Source: Paucidesulfovibrio longus DSM 6739 (GTDB taxonomy: Bacteria > Desulfobacterota > Desulfovibrionia > Desulfovibrionales > Desulfovibrionaceae). Taken from it: 64,000 nucleotides of DNA. The stretch lies in contig NZ_ATVA01000019.1 in NCBI RefSeq assembly GCF_000420485.1, positions 62,001 through 126,000 of the forward strand, read 5' to 3'. Positions 34,125 to 42,563 of the stretch are shown piece after piece (within the stretch, counting starts at the first letter, position 1; every line of letters starts with the position of its first letter). A model generated the notes under the pieces. It was not told the DNA's origin, did not search any database, and was given only the letters and a program-made list of their open reading frames with translations. Made by a program: the position numbers and the translations under genes.

Positions 34125-35444
34125 TTACAGCTTGTGGCGTTTTCTGTAGTCGGAGATGTCGCGATCCCAGCCGCCTTCCACATCTTCGGCCTTCCAGAAG
34201 ATGTAGGGGTTGGTGCGGGGTTCCTGCACCTGACGCGAATCGAAGGGGACACCGGCCGCTTCGATGATCTTGTTGAAGCCCATGCGTTTCATGGTTTCGC
34301 CAAGACGCTCGCGGTTCTTGCCTTCTTCCATCCACAGATCCCAGATGCCTTCGACGACGTCCTTGATCTCGCGGTACTCGTTGTCGGCATCGACCTTGAC
34401 GAACGGGACGAGCAGGGAGCCCATCTGCGCACCGTCGAGGATCGGAGCCTTGGCGCCGACGAAGATGGAGGCGCCGCGATCGTTACCGATGCGCAGAGCC
34501 TGCGGCATGGTGTTGATGCAGTGCATGCAGCGGACGCATTCCTTGTCGTTGATGGCCAGCTTGCCACCCTCGTAGGACATGCACTCGGACGGGCACAGGT
34601 CGATGACTTCCTTCTGGATGTCGAACTTGCCCCAGTCGCGGCCCGCGTGGGCACCGGCGTTCGGGGCGATCTCGCCGCCGACGTAGCCGGCAACGGCCTT
34701 CTGGTCGATGCGGATCGCGTCGCGCCAGGTGCCGATGACGGAGAAGTCGGAACGGGCGATGGAGGCCACGCAGCCGTTCGGGCAGCCGTCGAACTTGAAC
34801 TTGAACTTGTACGGGAAGGCCGGGCGGTGCAGCTCGTCCTGGTACTCGTTCGTCATGTCGTAGCAGAGGGCCTGGGTGTCGTAGCAGGCGAACTCGCAGC
34901 GGGACATGCCCATGCAGGTGGCCGGCGTACGCAGGTTGGAACCGGAACCGCCGAGGTCGGTGTTCAGGTTGTGGGTCAGTTCAAAGAAGATCTCTTCGAG
35001 CTGCGGGGTGGTGGTGCCGATGAACACGATGTCGCCGGTGGCGCCATGCATGTTGGTCAGACCGGAGCCGCGGAACTCCCAGAGGTCGCAGAGCTGACGG
35101 AGGAATTCGGTGGTGTAGAATTTGCCGGAGGGCTGGTTCACGCGCACGGTGTGGAAGTGGGCCACGCCGGGGAACATCTCAGGCTGGTCGCAGTAACGAC
35201 CGATGACGCCGCCGCCGTAACCGAAAACGCCGACGATGCCGCCGTGCTTCCAGTGGGTCTCACCGTCTTTGTAGGAGAGCTCAAGCACGCCCAGCAGGTC
35301 GTCCGGGCAGTCGGCGGGGATCTGGAACTCGATCCCCTTCTCGTTCTTGGCTCTGCTGTCACACTCCTGCTTAATGTCGGACACAAAGCTGGGCCACGGG
35401 CCGCTTTCCAGCTGGTCCAACAAGGGGGTTTTGTGTTTCGCCAT
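34125..35444 (-). CDS. dsrA: Dissimilatory sulfite reductase, alpha subunit
   Basis: 439 residues, within two of the D. vulgaris protein by memory. The siroheme/[4Fe-4S] ligand groups are CMGMSRC (CX5C) and CPNGC (CX3C), and the inserted ferredoxin domain carries CPSECM and CVRCMHC. It catalyses sulfite reduction with DsrB, using DsrC as co-substrate and electrons from the DsrMKJOP complex; neither dsrC nor dsrMKJOP is in this window. The start at 35444 has GGAGG ahead; the ATG at 35459 would place that ribosome site inside the gene. It is the first gene of the operon, with a long upstream region that holds a palindromic site. Confidence 0.99.
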   Translation of the reverse strand: MAKHKTPLLDQLESGPWPSFVSDIKQECDSRAKNEKGIEFQIPADCPDDLLGVLELSYKDGETHWKHGGIVGVFGYGGGVIGRYCDQPEMFPGVAHFHTVRVNQPSGKFYTTEFLRQLCDLWEFRGSGLTNMHGATGDIVFIGTTTPQLEEIFFELTHNLNTDLGGSGSNLRTPATCMGMSRCEFACYDTQALCYDMTNEYQDELHRPAFPYKFKFKFDGCPNGCVASIARSDFSVIGTWRDAIRIDQKAVAGYVGGEIAPNAGAHAGRDWGKFDIQKEVIDLCPSECMSYEGGKLAINDKECVRCMHCINTMPQALRIGNDRGASIFVGAKAPILDGAQMGSLLVPFVKVDADNEYREIKDVVEGIWDLWMEEGKNRERLGETMKRMGFNKIIEAAGVPFDSRQVQEPRTNPYIFWKAEDVEGGWDRDISDYRKRHKL

Positions 35445-35603
35445 TCCCTTAACCTCCATAACGTTTGGATTAAGTTACTACCCTCATCACCGATAGCGCG
35501 TCCGGATGGGCCTCCCGCTTATGGGGCGGGGCGTCCGGGCATCTTTCCGTGCTATGACGAGAACGCCCGCAGGCCGATGGGCGTGCGGTCGCGCTCTGAA
35601 AAC

Positions 35604-35621
35604 CTGTGACAAATAGCACAA
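35604..35621 (-). promoter_or_regulatory. Rex- or CRP-type palindrome upstream of dsrA
   Basis: On the minus strand TTGTGCTATTTGTCACAG matches the Rex pattern TTGTG-N8-CACAA with one mismatch, and also TGTGA-N6-TCACA (CRP/FNR family) with one mismatch. It lies about 160 bp before dsrA. The rest of the 380-bp gap (35445-35823) shows no gene. It has an AT-rich patch at 35601-35640, a likely promoter position, and a C8 run at 35722-35729. Confidence 0.5.
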
Positions 35622-35823
35622 GCTGCCAACACTTTTAAGGACATCGGGAGTTCTTTGTCAACCCAAAATCCCCGGAAACGCGGCGTCTCCGCTTATAATC
35701 AATCGCCGCCCCGGTCCTTTGCCCCCCCCTGTGACGGCCCTCTTGCCTTGGCGGCCACGGCAGGGTATCCCTCCCCCCTGCCGGGACCGGAATTTTCCGC
35801 AAACCTGACCGGCGGGAGAGCAC

Positions 35824-36495
35824 ATGATCGAACGCGAGACCACCACCGGCTGCCGCCGCTGCGGCATCTGCTGCGGCAAGGGCGGCCCCGCCCTGCACGA
35901 CGAGGACGCCGGACTCGTGGGCGGCGTCCTGCCCATGGAAAAGCTGACCACCCTGCGGGTGGGCGAAATGGTCTATGACCAGCCCCTCGGCAAGGTCGTA
36001 CCCCTGGTCGAGGAGATCATCAAGATCCGTTCGGCCCCGGATTCCGCGACCTGCATATTCTTCGACGAGAAAAACCGGGCCTGCGGCATCTACGAGAACA
36101 GGCCCGTGGAATGCCGCGCCCAGCTCTGCGAGAACGACGAACGGCTCAAGGCCGTCTACGACAAGGAGCGCATCGGCCGCCGCGACCTGCTGCCGGAGGG
36201 GCACCCCCTGCTGGAGCTGATCGAGGACCACGACGAGCGCTGCTCCCCCCGCCGCCTGACCAGCCTGGCGCGACGCATCGCCGAAGGCGACAAGGACGCG
36301 CTCGAAGCGGTGGGCGCACTTCTCGCCTACGATGCCGAGCTTCGCAAGGCCATTTCGGAAAAGTCCGGAATCAGCCCGGACGCCTTGGAATTTCTGCTCG
36401 GACGCTCCCTGGACAAGGTTCTCGCCGGAATCGGCCTTGAGGTCCGGCGCGAGGACGGGCGCACCGTGCTGCGCAGACGCCCGGTGCGGATCTAG
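35824..36495 (+). CDS. YkgJ-family cysteine-cluster protein
   Basis: 223 residues. The N-terminal TTGCRRCGICCGKGGP motif and later cysteines in ATCIFFDEK, ACGIYENRPVECR and AQLC define the YkgJ/UPF0153 zinc-or-iron cluster family (usually CX2CX2CC...C...C). The function of the family is not settled. The C-terminal half is helical and charged without known motifs. The gene is divergent from dsrA and starts with GGGAGAGC upstream. A small protein gene follows after 47 nt. Confidence 0.88.
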   Translation: MIERETTTGCRRCGICCGKGGPALHDEDAGLVGGVLPMEKLTTLRVGEMVYDQPLGKVVPLVEEIIKIRSAPDSATCIFFDEKNRACGIYENRPVECRAQLCENDERLKAVYDKERIGRRDLLPEGHPLLELIEDHDERCSPRRLTSLARRIAEGDKDALEAVGALLAYDAELRKAISEKSGISPDALEFLLGRSLDKVLAGIGLEVRREDGRTVLRRRPVRI

Positions 36496-36542
36496 CCCGC
36501 GCCGGGACGAAGCCACAAAACCGACAGGAACGAGGAACGACC

Positions 36543-36803
36543 ATGAAGGACGATCTGGGACTTTACTATCTTCCGTCCATGCAGGACACGACCACGCGCA
36601 TGTACGTGCGCGAGGTAGACGGCCAGGTCCAGTTCCGGCTTTGGAACGCCGCGCATCCCGAAGTCTGGGAGCGCCACGAGTGGCTGCCCTTCGACGTCAT
36701 CGAAGCCGCCTCCGAACTCTATCGCGAGCGCAGCCCGGACCGCAATCCGCTGGCTCTCTACGACCTGGCCATCGCCAAGCGGCTGATCAAGGACGGCAAG
36801 TAG
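36543..36803 (+). CDS. Small conserved-looking protein of unknown function
   Basis: 86 residues, not assigned to a family. MKDDLGLYYLPSMQDTTTRM leads into a beta-rich half (MYVREVDGQVQFRLWNAA) and a helical half (FDVIEAASELYRERS). It is soluble, with no cysteines. GAGGAACG precedes the ATG and a perfect terminator follows, so expression is likely. It may share a transcript with the YkgJ-family gene upstream. Confidence 0.75.
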   Translation: MKDDLGLYYLPSMQDTTTRMYVREVDGQVQFRLWNAAHPEVWERHEWLPFDVIEAASELYRERSPDRNPLALYDLAIAKRLIKDGK

Positions 36804-36842
36804 CCGCCGCAGGCCGGGCGAAATCCGCGCCCAGGCAGCGCC

Positions 36843-36869
36843 AAAAAAGACGCATTTCGCGTCTTTTTT
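36843..36869. terminator. Symmetrical intrinsic terminator
   Basis: AAAAAAGACGC (36843-36853) pairs with GCGTCTTTTTT (36859-36869) around ATTTC. It would stop transcription from either direction. Confidence 0.93.
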
Positions 36870-36994
36870 CGCGTTCGGGCGCAGACTCAACCTGCGGCGA
36901 CCGCCGCAGGGCTTGAGAATACGCCCAGGCACGCTTCTTGATTAGCATTGATATTCCGACTCCCGGCTGAGGCAAACCGGAAGGAGTGTATGTC

Positions 36995-37297
36995 ATGCAC
37001 GCTTACGATCTTACCCGCATCATCCAGCAGAGCATTCTTGAAGGCGGAAAGCCGGCCAAGGTCATCGCAGAGGAAATCGGGAAGCCTTATTCCACCATGC
37101 TTCGCGAAGCCAATCCCTTTGACACGACGGCCAAGGTCGGTGTGGAAACCCTCATGGATCTGATGAAAGCGACCGGCAACCTGGCGCCGCTGCGCTACAT
37201 GGCTGCGAAATTCGGGTACGACCTTGTGCGGAAGACGGAAACCGCCACGGAGGACGTGTTCTCCGGTGCGGGAAACGGCTATTCCGTGAATGCCTGA
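36995..37297 (+). CDS. Phage-CII-like regulatory protein (Phage_CII/CP76-type), stand-alone
   Basis: 100 residues. KPAKVIAEEIGKPYSTMLRE is a helix-turn-helix of the kind in phage CII/CP76 regulators, followed by the family's characteristic VGVETLMDLMKATGNLAPLRYMAA segment. There are no other phage genes around, so it is a domesticated regulator or a remnant. The ATG at 36995 has AAGGAG eight bases upstream; the GTG at 36986 overlaps that site. A strong promoter is not evident. It ends 12 nt from a convergent gene, and its terminator lies inside that gene's 3' end. Confidence 0.8.
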   Translation: MHAYDLTRIIQQSILEGGKPAKVIAEEIGKPYSTMLREANPFDTTAKVGVETLMDLMKATGNLAPLRYMAAKFGYDLVRKTETATEDVFSGAGNGYSVNA

Positions 37298-37309
37298 GCC
37301 GAAGCTCCG

Positions 37310-37729
37310 TCACTGGCGACGGGGCTGATCGACCGCCCGGCTCTCTTGGGAGCCGGGCTTTTTTTGCGCCTCGCGCCCCTGCCCGCCGCTCTCCGGCTGC
37401 TGCTCCATGACGCGCGCGCCCGTGCCCAAGGTGCCGCGGATGATCACCTCCCCGGCCGCCTGCGGCTTGCCGGAGCCGCCGCCAGCGTCCTTGGACGGAC
37501 GCTGCTCCGCCGCATCGGCCTGCCCGCCCTCGTTCTGCTCCGCCACGTCCTGCTCCGCCACGTATTGCCGCGCGCCGATGGCCCGCGCTGTCAGGGACGT
37601 TCCCGGCAGGACGCACGAAAGCATAACGGACAGCAGCAGGATTCGGCATATCCGCCCCAAAAAGCGCCCGGCAGGACAGGGGCCGAAAGGAGCGTGCCGC
37701 CCTGTCCCGCCGGATTCGACACCGGTCAT
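37310..37729 (-). CDS. Hypothetical secreted Gln/Glu-rich protein
   Basis: 139 residues if started at 37729; an in-frame ATG at 37762 is possible. A basic leader and a hydrophobic segment (ICRILLLSVMLSCVLPG) look like a signal peptide or anchor. The rest is low complexity with a short repeat (VAEQDVAEQ) and many Gln, Glu and Gly. No family is recognised. G/C is favoured at third codon positions, as in the neighbours, which supports coding. The last codons overlap the terminator hairpin of the convergent CII-like gene, which is unusual. Moderate doubt remains. Confidence 0.45.
   Translation of the reverse strand: MTGVESGGTGRHAPFGPCPAGRFLGRICRILLLSVMLSCVLPGTSLTARAIGARQYVAEQDVAEQNEGGQADAAEQRPSKDAGGGSGKPQAAGEVIIRGTLGTGARVMEQQPESGGQGREAQKKPGSQESRAVDQPRRQ
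37335..37365 (+). terminator. Terminator of the CII-like gene
   Basis: GCCCGGCTC (37335-37343) pairs with GAGCCGGGC (37350-37358), followed by seven T. It lies within the 3' part of the opposite-strand hypothetical gene. Confidence 0.9.
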
Positions 37730-37986
37730 ATTCCGTTCCACCCTTGCTGCGCGTTGAATCATGCGAAGATGATAGCAACCCACGTGCCACGAGCAACACG
37801 CTAAAATAAAAGAGTTAATTCCACCCCTTGCTTTTCTCTCGCGCAGAAATTGCGCTCCGGGGGCAAAAGACGGCCTCCCGAACCTGCGACTCCGCTTGAC
37901 GTATCGTATACGCAAAGCTAGGAAACCAAGTGATGCGACCATTCGTGGGATTCTCCCACCCAACCGGAACAACGAGGTGACGTGAT

Positions 37987-38382
37987 ATGTTGCGCAAAGC
38001 CTTCAACCTGGCTGCGGTCCTTTTTCTTTTCAGCGCCCTTCTCGTGGGATGCGGCGGCCCCGGCCCTGAAAAGGCCGCGCAAAGCGCGTTGGAGGCCACT
38101 GTCAGCGGCGACTTCAAGACGGCGTCCGACAATTTCTGCAAGAAGATGCTCGACGAGATGCCTCCCCAGGAGCTCATCGACGAGATCGCCAAGGAACTCA
38201 AGCAGTACGAATTCGACTTTTCCGGGCTGAAGTACGAGGTCGTCGAGGAAAAAGGCGACAGCGCCACGGTCCACGTGAGCGGCACCATCAAGGCCAAGGG
38301 ACCGGACGACGAAAAGACCGACGACATGGACGAGAAGATCTCCATGGTCAAGGAAGACGGACAATGGAAGGTCTGCGAATAA
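37987..38382 (+). CDS. Small lipoprotein with a DUF4878/NTF2-like domain
   Basis: 131 residues. A lipoprotein signal (LFLFSALLVGC, lipobox cysteine near residue 22) precedes a domain with ALEATVSGDFKTASDNFCKKM and a C-terminal ISMVKEDGQWKVC. The pattern of an N-terminal helix, accumulated strands and a final DGxWKV strand is typical of small NTF2-like lipoproteins. It would be anchored to the inner or outer membrane. Function unknown. AACGAGGTGACG precedes the ATG, and it is a single gene with its own terminator. Confidence 0.85.
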   Translation: MLRKAFNLAAVLFLFSALLVGCGGPGPEKAAQSALEATVSGDFKTASDNFCKKMLDEMPPQELIDEIAKELKQYEFDFSGLKYEVVEEKGDSATVHVSGTIKAKGPDDEKTDDMDEKISMVKEDGQWKVCE

Positions 38383-38403
38383 GCGCGGCCCGATGCTTTC
38401 TCA

Positions 38404-38428
38404 GGGGCGGGGTTTCCCGCCCCTTTTT
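38404..38428 (+). terminator. Terminator after the lipoprotein gene
   Basis: GGGGCGGG (38404-38411) pairs with CCCGCCCC (38416-38423), followed by five T. Confidence 0.92.
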
Positions 38429-38500
38429 CGTGCTCGCGGCCCAGGGCGGGCGCGCGGCTGACCCGATCATTTCCGCAGCCTCGCTTCCCGGCCTGCGCCC

Positions 38501-39595
38501 ATGAAATCCCTGTTCGCCGACATCGCGGCCATTGCCTTCGGCCTGTTCCTGACCCTCCTCCTGCTGGAAGGCGCCCTGCGTCTGCTGCCCGTCAACGAGG
38601 GGCTGCACACCCAGCCCGTGAACGCGGACTCGCCCGTCTATCATTTCGAACCGAACCGCGATTCGGTCTGGTCGCGGGGGCCGGACTTCGCCCTGGTCAA
38701 CCGCGTGCACACCAACAACTGCGGATTCGTCAACGACCTCGACTATCTTCCGGACGCCCCGACCCCGCTGGCCGCCGTCATCGGAGACAGCTACGTCGAA
38801 GCGGTCATGGTCCCCTCCAAGGAAACGCTTCAGGCCAGACTGGCCTCGGACCTGCAAGGACGCGGCCGGGTTTACAGCTTCGCGGCCTCCGGCGCGCCGC
38901 TGTCCCAGTATCTCGCCTACGCTCGCTACGCCTGTTCGACCTTTCATGCGGACAAGCTCATCTTCGTGGTGGTGGGCAACGACTTCGACGAATCCCTTTT
39001 CCGCTATGCGCAAATGCCCGGCTTCCACTATTTCAGTGAACGGAACGGAAAGCTGGAGCTGGTCCGCAGGGACTACGAGCCTTCCTGGACGACGCGGCTG
39101 GCGCGCCATTCCCGACTGGCCCTCTACCTGCTGACCAACGCGCGGGTGCAGGACGTTCCCGCGCGGGTGCTCGGCCTGTTCGGCTCCGGACGGGACGAGC
39201 GGTATGTCGGCCAGACCTCGGCCAGGATCGATGCCGAGCGGCTGCGCCTTTCGCGCATGGCCGTGGATGAATTTCTGCGCCTGCTTCCGCAGGAGACGGG
39301 CCTGCCCGCCGGGCGGATGCTCTTCGTCGTGGACGGCGTGCGGCCCCGGCTCTACGATCCGGCTTACGCCCCCCAAACCGACGACAGCTACTTCGCGCAA
39401 ATGCGCCGCGAGTTCATGGTCAAGGCGCGGCGTCTCGGTTTTGGCGTGATCGACATGCAGCCGCTCTTCCGGGCGGAACACGCGCTCACGGGCGGTCGTT
39501 TTGAATTCGCGCAGGATGCGCACTGGAACGGCGCGGGCCACGAACTCGCGGCCCGCGCCGTGCGGCAAAGCGGATTTCTGGACGATCTCCGCTGA
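38501..39595 (+). CDS. Membrane-anchored SGNH hydrolase/acyltransferase-like protein
   Basis: 364 residues with one N-terminal membrane anchor (about 8-30) and a periplasmic SGNH domain. GDSY at 95-98 gives the nucleophile Ser, VVGNDF an oxyanion Asn, and DAHWN (from 339) the Asp-His pair. Related proteins add or remove O-acetyl groups on surface glycans. Its N-terminal 90 residues closely resemble those of the partial gene at 63722 (shared LLPVNE and QPVNA motifs), so they are paralogues. It lies next to the oligosaccharyltransferase gene, tail to tail. The ribosome site is weak. Confidence 0.85.
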   Translation: MKSLFADIAAIAFGLFLTLLLLEGALRLLPVNEGLHTQPVNADSPVYHFEPNRDSVWSRGPDFALVNRVHTNNCGFVNDLDYLPDAPTPLAAVIGDSYVEAVMVPSKETLQARLASDLQGRGRVYSFAASGAPLSQYLAYARYACSTFHADKLIFVVVGNDFDESLFRYAQMPGFHYFSERNGKLELVRRDYEPSWTTRLARHSRLALYLLTNARVQDVPARVLGLFGSGRDERYVGQTSARIDAERLRLSRMAVDEFLRLLPQETGLPAGRMLFVVDGVRPRLYDPAYAPQTDDSYFAQMRREFMVKARRLGFGVIDMQPLFRAEHALTGGRFEFAQDAHWNGAGHELAARAVRQSGFLDDLR

Positions 39596-39610
39596 GAGGC
39601 GGATTCCCTT

Positions 39611-41800
39611 CTATTTGACCCGATAAATGCGCACGTGGGGCGAGCCCTCGACCACCAGCTGGAAATGCTCGCTGATGGCGGGATCATCCGGATTGCCCAC
39701 GAGCAGGCGCACCAGGGTGCTGCTGTAAAGGGATTCGTCCATGAGGTAGGTGTCCTGCTGCCCCTTGTTCACGACCAGATGCGGCGCGCCGAGGTTCTGC
39801 AGGAAATCGTGGTGCTTGTAGTCGCCGCCGTCGAGCACGTCCACGCTGCTCACGGGGATCGGCGGCCTGCCGTCGGCGGGCACGAGCAAGCCCCGGCGCG
39901 GGTCGAGCTGAAAGGCCGTGGTCACGCGCTGGCTGCGATACCCTTCCGGCGCGGCTCCCGTGTCCAGCCGCCAGGAGCCGAAAAAGCTGATCCACTTGGT
40001 AATGCGCATGTCCGCCCAGGGCACCACGAGATATTGCGGCTTGTCCGGCGCGGGCACGTCCTCGGTGCGCAGGCTCTCGACCTGCGCCCGCGCCGCCTGC
40101 GCGCCCATGGCGTCCCATTCCCCGGAGGGATCGCCGCCGTGCAGGGCGGCGTACTTGATGATTCCTGCGGACTGCCGGAGCGAATCCGAAACCAGGGCCA
40201 GAGCCGTGGGGTAAATGTAGCGCCCGGCGTGCTGGCCGCCGTCCGAGGGGGTCATGCGCCCGGCGTAGAACTGGGTCGCGTAGCCGTAGTCCCACCAGGT
40301 CCAGACGGTGCTTCCTTCCGGGGCTCTCTCGCCCAGGGCCACCAGGGCCTCGCCGTGCGGCTTGTCGATGACCGGGGTCAGCGGCAGGGACTTGTACTGG
40401 AAGGCAAGGCCCGCGACGATGGCCAGGCCGATGGCGATCTGCGAGGCAGGGACGTACCAGGCGCGCAGATTTTTTGCCCGCACCAGGCGCTCCATGCCCC
40501 AAGCCAGCGGCACGGCCAGGCCGATGGCCACCGCGGGACCGCCGAACATGGTGAAGCGCACGCCGAGCTTCCAGCCCGCGAGGCCCAGGCCGAGCAGCGG
40601 CAGGAGCAGCACGGCCGCGGGGCGGCGCAATACCACCCAGATCAGGCCGATGATTCCGAAGGGAGCCAGCCAGCTGAACGGGCCGAGCCGCATGAAAATG
40701 GCGGCGAGCCCGACGTTTTCGGCCTCGATGATGCTCTGGGCCACGGCCGGATACGTGGGCGGGGTCACTCCGGCCACTCCCGCTGCCACGCCGTCCGCCA
40801 CGGGCTTGAAGTAGGGGGCGAGCTGGGACCAGATCAGATCCAGCGGGCCGAGAACAAAATTGCCCAGCAAAGCGACCAAGCACAGGACTGCCGCGCCTAC
40901 GGGAAGAGAAATCACACGCCGTCGCGGGGCTGCGGGCAAAAGCCCCACTCCCAGGGCGAGCACCAAGGCAAAAAGCGGGGCAAAGCCGGCGAGCGCCCTG
41001 CTCAGCCCGGTTCCTTCCCGTCCCCACAGCGCGGCCATGCCGAACAGTGCGATCTGCCACAAAGCCGCGCCGCGCGCGCCGCGCACACCGCCGACAATCG
41101 CCAGGGCCGCGGCAAGCCAGGCGATGACTACATAGTAAGAAAAAATATCCTGGTGGAACCACCATCCGCATCGCGCGAGCATGCCGAATCCCACTGCGGC
41201 GAGTGCGTCGCGAAGTCCCCAGGCAGCAGGCTCCTGCTCCACGGTCCGCCAAGACGGACGGATATATTTGCGCAGCAGGAGGGCCAACAGAAACCCCGCC
41301 AAAAGCGGCATGAGCAGGGTCATGAGGTCTGTATCGTAATAACCGAGCCTCGTACGGCGGTAAAATCCGGGCGCCAACCCCGAAAGCAGGCCCGCCAACC
41401 ACGCGCCATTGCGCCCGCCAAGCAGCCATCCCCACAGCGCCCCCACAGCCCCCACCAGCCCGGCCAGCAATACCGGACCGAAAAAGGCGGCGTTGACGAG
41501 ATTTCCGCCGAAGAGGACGGAAACACCACGCAAAAGAATATGCATTTCCGAGTTGTAGGTTCCGCGGACACCGCTCGCGGCAGCCAGCCAGTAATAGGTG
41601 TCGTGCGTGCCCATGATATGGCCGTCGTTCACGAAAAGACCGGGATGCCCCCACGCGGAGAGGTCGATCATCCGCAAGAGGAAGTTGACGAGCCAGGCGA
41701 GCAGACAGGCCGCCAGAAGGGTTTTCCAGTCAACGCGCAGACCCAGTCGGGGCGTATCGGCATCGTTTGCGCCGAATATGCGGTTCACTACCGAGATCAT
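39611..41800 (-). CDS. STT3/PglB/AglB-type oligosaccharyltransferase
   Basis: 729 residues: about 12-13 membrane segments in the first 470 residues, then a soluble periplasmic domain. Catalytic features of the family are present: an acidic first loop (FVNDGHIMGTHDTYYW), the DxD motif in GYYDTDL (about 153-159), SIIEAE in the external loop, and the acceptor-recognition motif WWDYG (about 502-506). It transfers a lipid-linked glycan to asparagine of exported proteins. It lies beside a large plus-strand glycan gene cluster but is transcribed away from it. The ATG at 41800 has GAGG seven bases upstream; a GTG at 41803 is the alternative. N-glycosylation has been described in Desulfovibrio. Confidence 0.95.
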   Translation of the reverse strand: MISVVNRIFGANDADTPRLGLRVDWKTLLAACLLAWLVNFLLRMIDLSAWGHPGLFVNDGHIMGTHDTYYWLAAASGVRGTYNSEMHILLRGVSVLFGGNLVNAAFFGPVLLAGLVGAVGALWGWLLGGRNGAWLAGLLSGLAPGFYRRTRLGYYDTDLMTLLMPLLAGFLLALLLRKYIRPSWRTVEQEPAAWGLRDALAAVGFGMLARCGWWFHQDIFSYYVVIAWLAAALAIVGGVRGARGAALWQIALFGMAALWGREGTGLSRALAGFAPLFALVLALGVGLLPAAPRRRVISLPVGAAVLCLVALLGNFVLGPLDLIWSQLAPYFKPVADGVAAGVAGVTPPTYPAVAQSIIEAENVGLAAIFMRLGPFSWLAPFGIIGLIWVVLRRPAAVLLLPLLGLGLAGWKLGVRFTMFGGPAVAIGLAVPLAWGMERLVRAKNLRAWYVPASQIAIGLAIVAGLAFQYKSLPLTPVIDKPHGEALVALGERAPEGSTVWTWWDYGYATQFYAGRMTPSDGGQHAGRYIYPTALALVSDSLRQSAGIIKYAALHGGDPSGEWDAMGAQAARAQVESLRTEDVPAPDKPQYLVVPWADMRITKWISFFGSWRLDTGAAPEGYRSQRVTTAFQLDPRRGLLVPADGRPPIPVSSVDVLDGGDYKHHDFLQNLGAPHLVVNKGQQDTYLMDESLYSSTLVRLLVGNPDDPAISEHFQLVVEGSPHVRIYRVK

Positions 41801-41975
41801 CACGTAACCTCACGATGGGCTTGATCGGTGCTTTTTTTCAAGCTGCCTCAGTACACGCTTGGTGCTGGAAAAGCAACTTGAGCAAGGGCGGAGGCTGGTT
41901 ATGCCGCCGAAACGCAGTCAGATTCAATGCCAATCCCACTTGCTTATCGTTCAATTTTTCTGTACGAACTTGGTC

Positions 41976-42500
41976 ATGCTTACCGAGCTGTTCACATCGA
42001 AAACGCGCATCAAGCTCTTGATGAAGCTTTTCCTCAACCCGCAAGTCTCCTGCTATCTGCGCGAACTGGCGGGCGAGTTCGATGTATCGCCGAACGCCAT
42101 CAAAGGCGAGCTGGACAGCCTGACCAGCGCCGGGTACCTCGAACGGGAGCAAAATGGCCGATCCGTCTTTTTCCGGGCCAACCCCCGCCATCCTTTCTTC
42201 CCGGAAATCAGCTCCATCGTGCGCAAGACCTTCGGCATCGACCAGCTCATGGACGAGATCATGGCCAGCCTGGGGAAGGTGGAGGAAGTCTACATCCTGG
42301 ACGACTACGCCCAGGGCAGGGACTCCGGCATCATCGACGTGCTGCTCGTGGGGGACGTGAACCGCGACAAGCTCGAAGACCTGCGCCGCATCACCGAGCA
42401 GAAGATCAACCGCAAGGTCCGCCCTCTGGCCATCACCGCGCGGGAGTTTGACGAAGCCCGCGATATTTTCATGAAACGCCCTCATTGGAAGGTTGTCTGA
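41976..42500 (+). CDS. Winged-helix regulator with a degenerate nucleotidyltransferase-like domain
   Basis: 174 residues. 1-70: an ArsR/MarR-like winged helix (LFTSKTRIKLLMKLF, ELAGEFDVSPNAIKGELDSL, NGRSVFFRAN). From about 85 on: a domain resembling MNT-type nucleotidyltransferases, but the GSxAxG active-site loop reads LDDYAQGRDSG and only one of the usual aspartates (IIDVLLVGD) remains, so it is probably a ligand-sensing relic. It is first in the long glycan gene run and divergent from the oligosaccharyltransferase gene, a good place for a local regulator. The ATG at 41976 has no clear ribosome site, and TTGCTT-N17-TACGAA just upstream could even give a leaderless message. Confidence 0.8.
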   Translation: MLTELFTSKTRIKLLMKLFLNPQVSCYLRELAGEFDVSPNAIKGELDSLTSAGYLEREQNGRSVFFRANPRHPFFPEISSIVRKTFGIDQLMDEIMASLGKVEEVYILDDYAQGRDSGIIDVLLVGDVNRDKLEDLRRITEQKINRKVRPLAITAREFDEARDIFMKRPHWKVV

Positions 42501-42563
42501 CATGGCAGCAGATTCGCCACGGACGGCAGGGCAGAGGTCCGAATTCGCAGCCGAGGCAAGCAG

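Noticed and set aside
36986-36994. GTG start for the CII-like gene
   Set aside because: The GTG overlaps the AAGGAG ribosome site that serves the ATG at 36995.
41804-41975. Promoter-like TTGCTT-17-TACGAA (plus) and TTGCTT-17-TACTGA (minus) in the divergent gap
   Set aside because: Matches are weak and both use a common TTGCTT hexamer; not enough to list as promoters.
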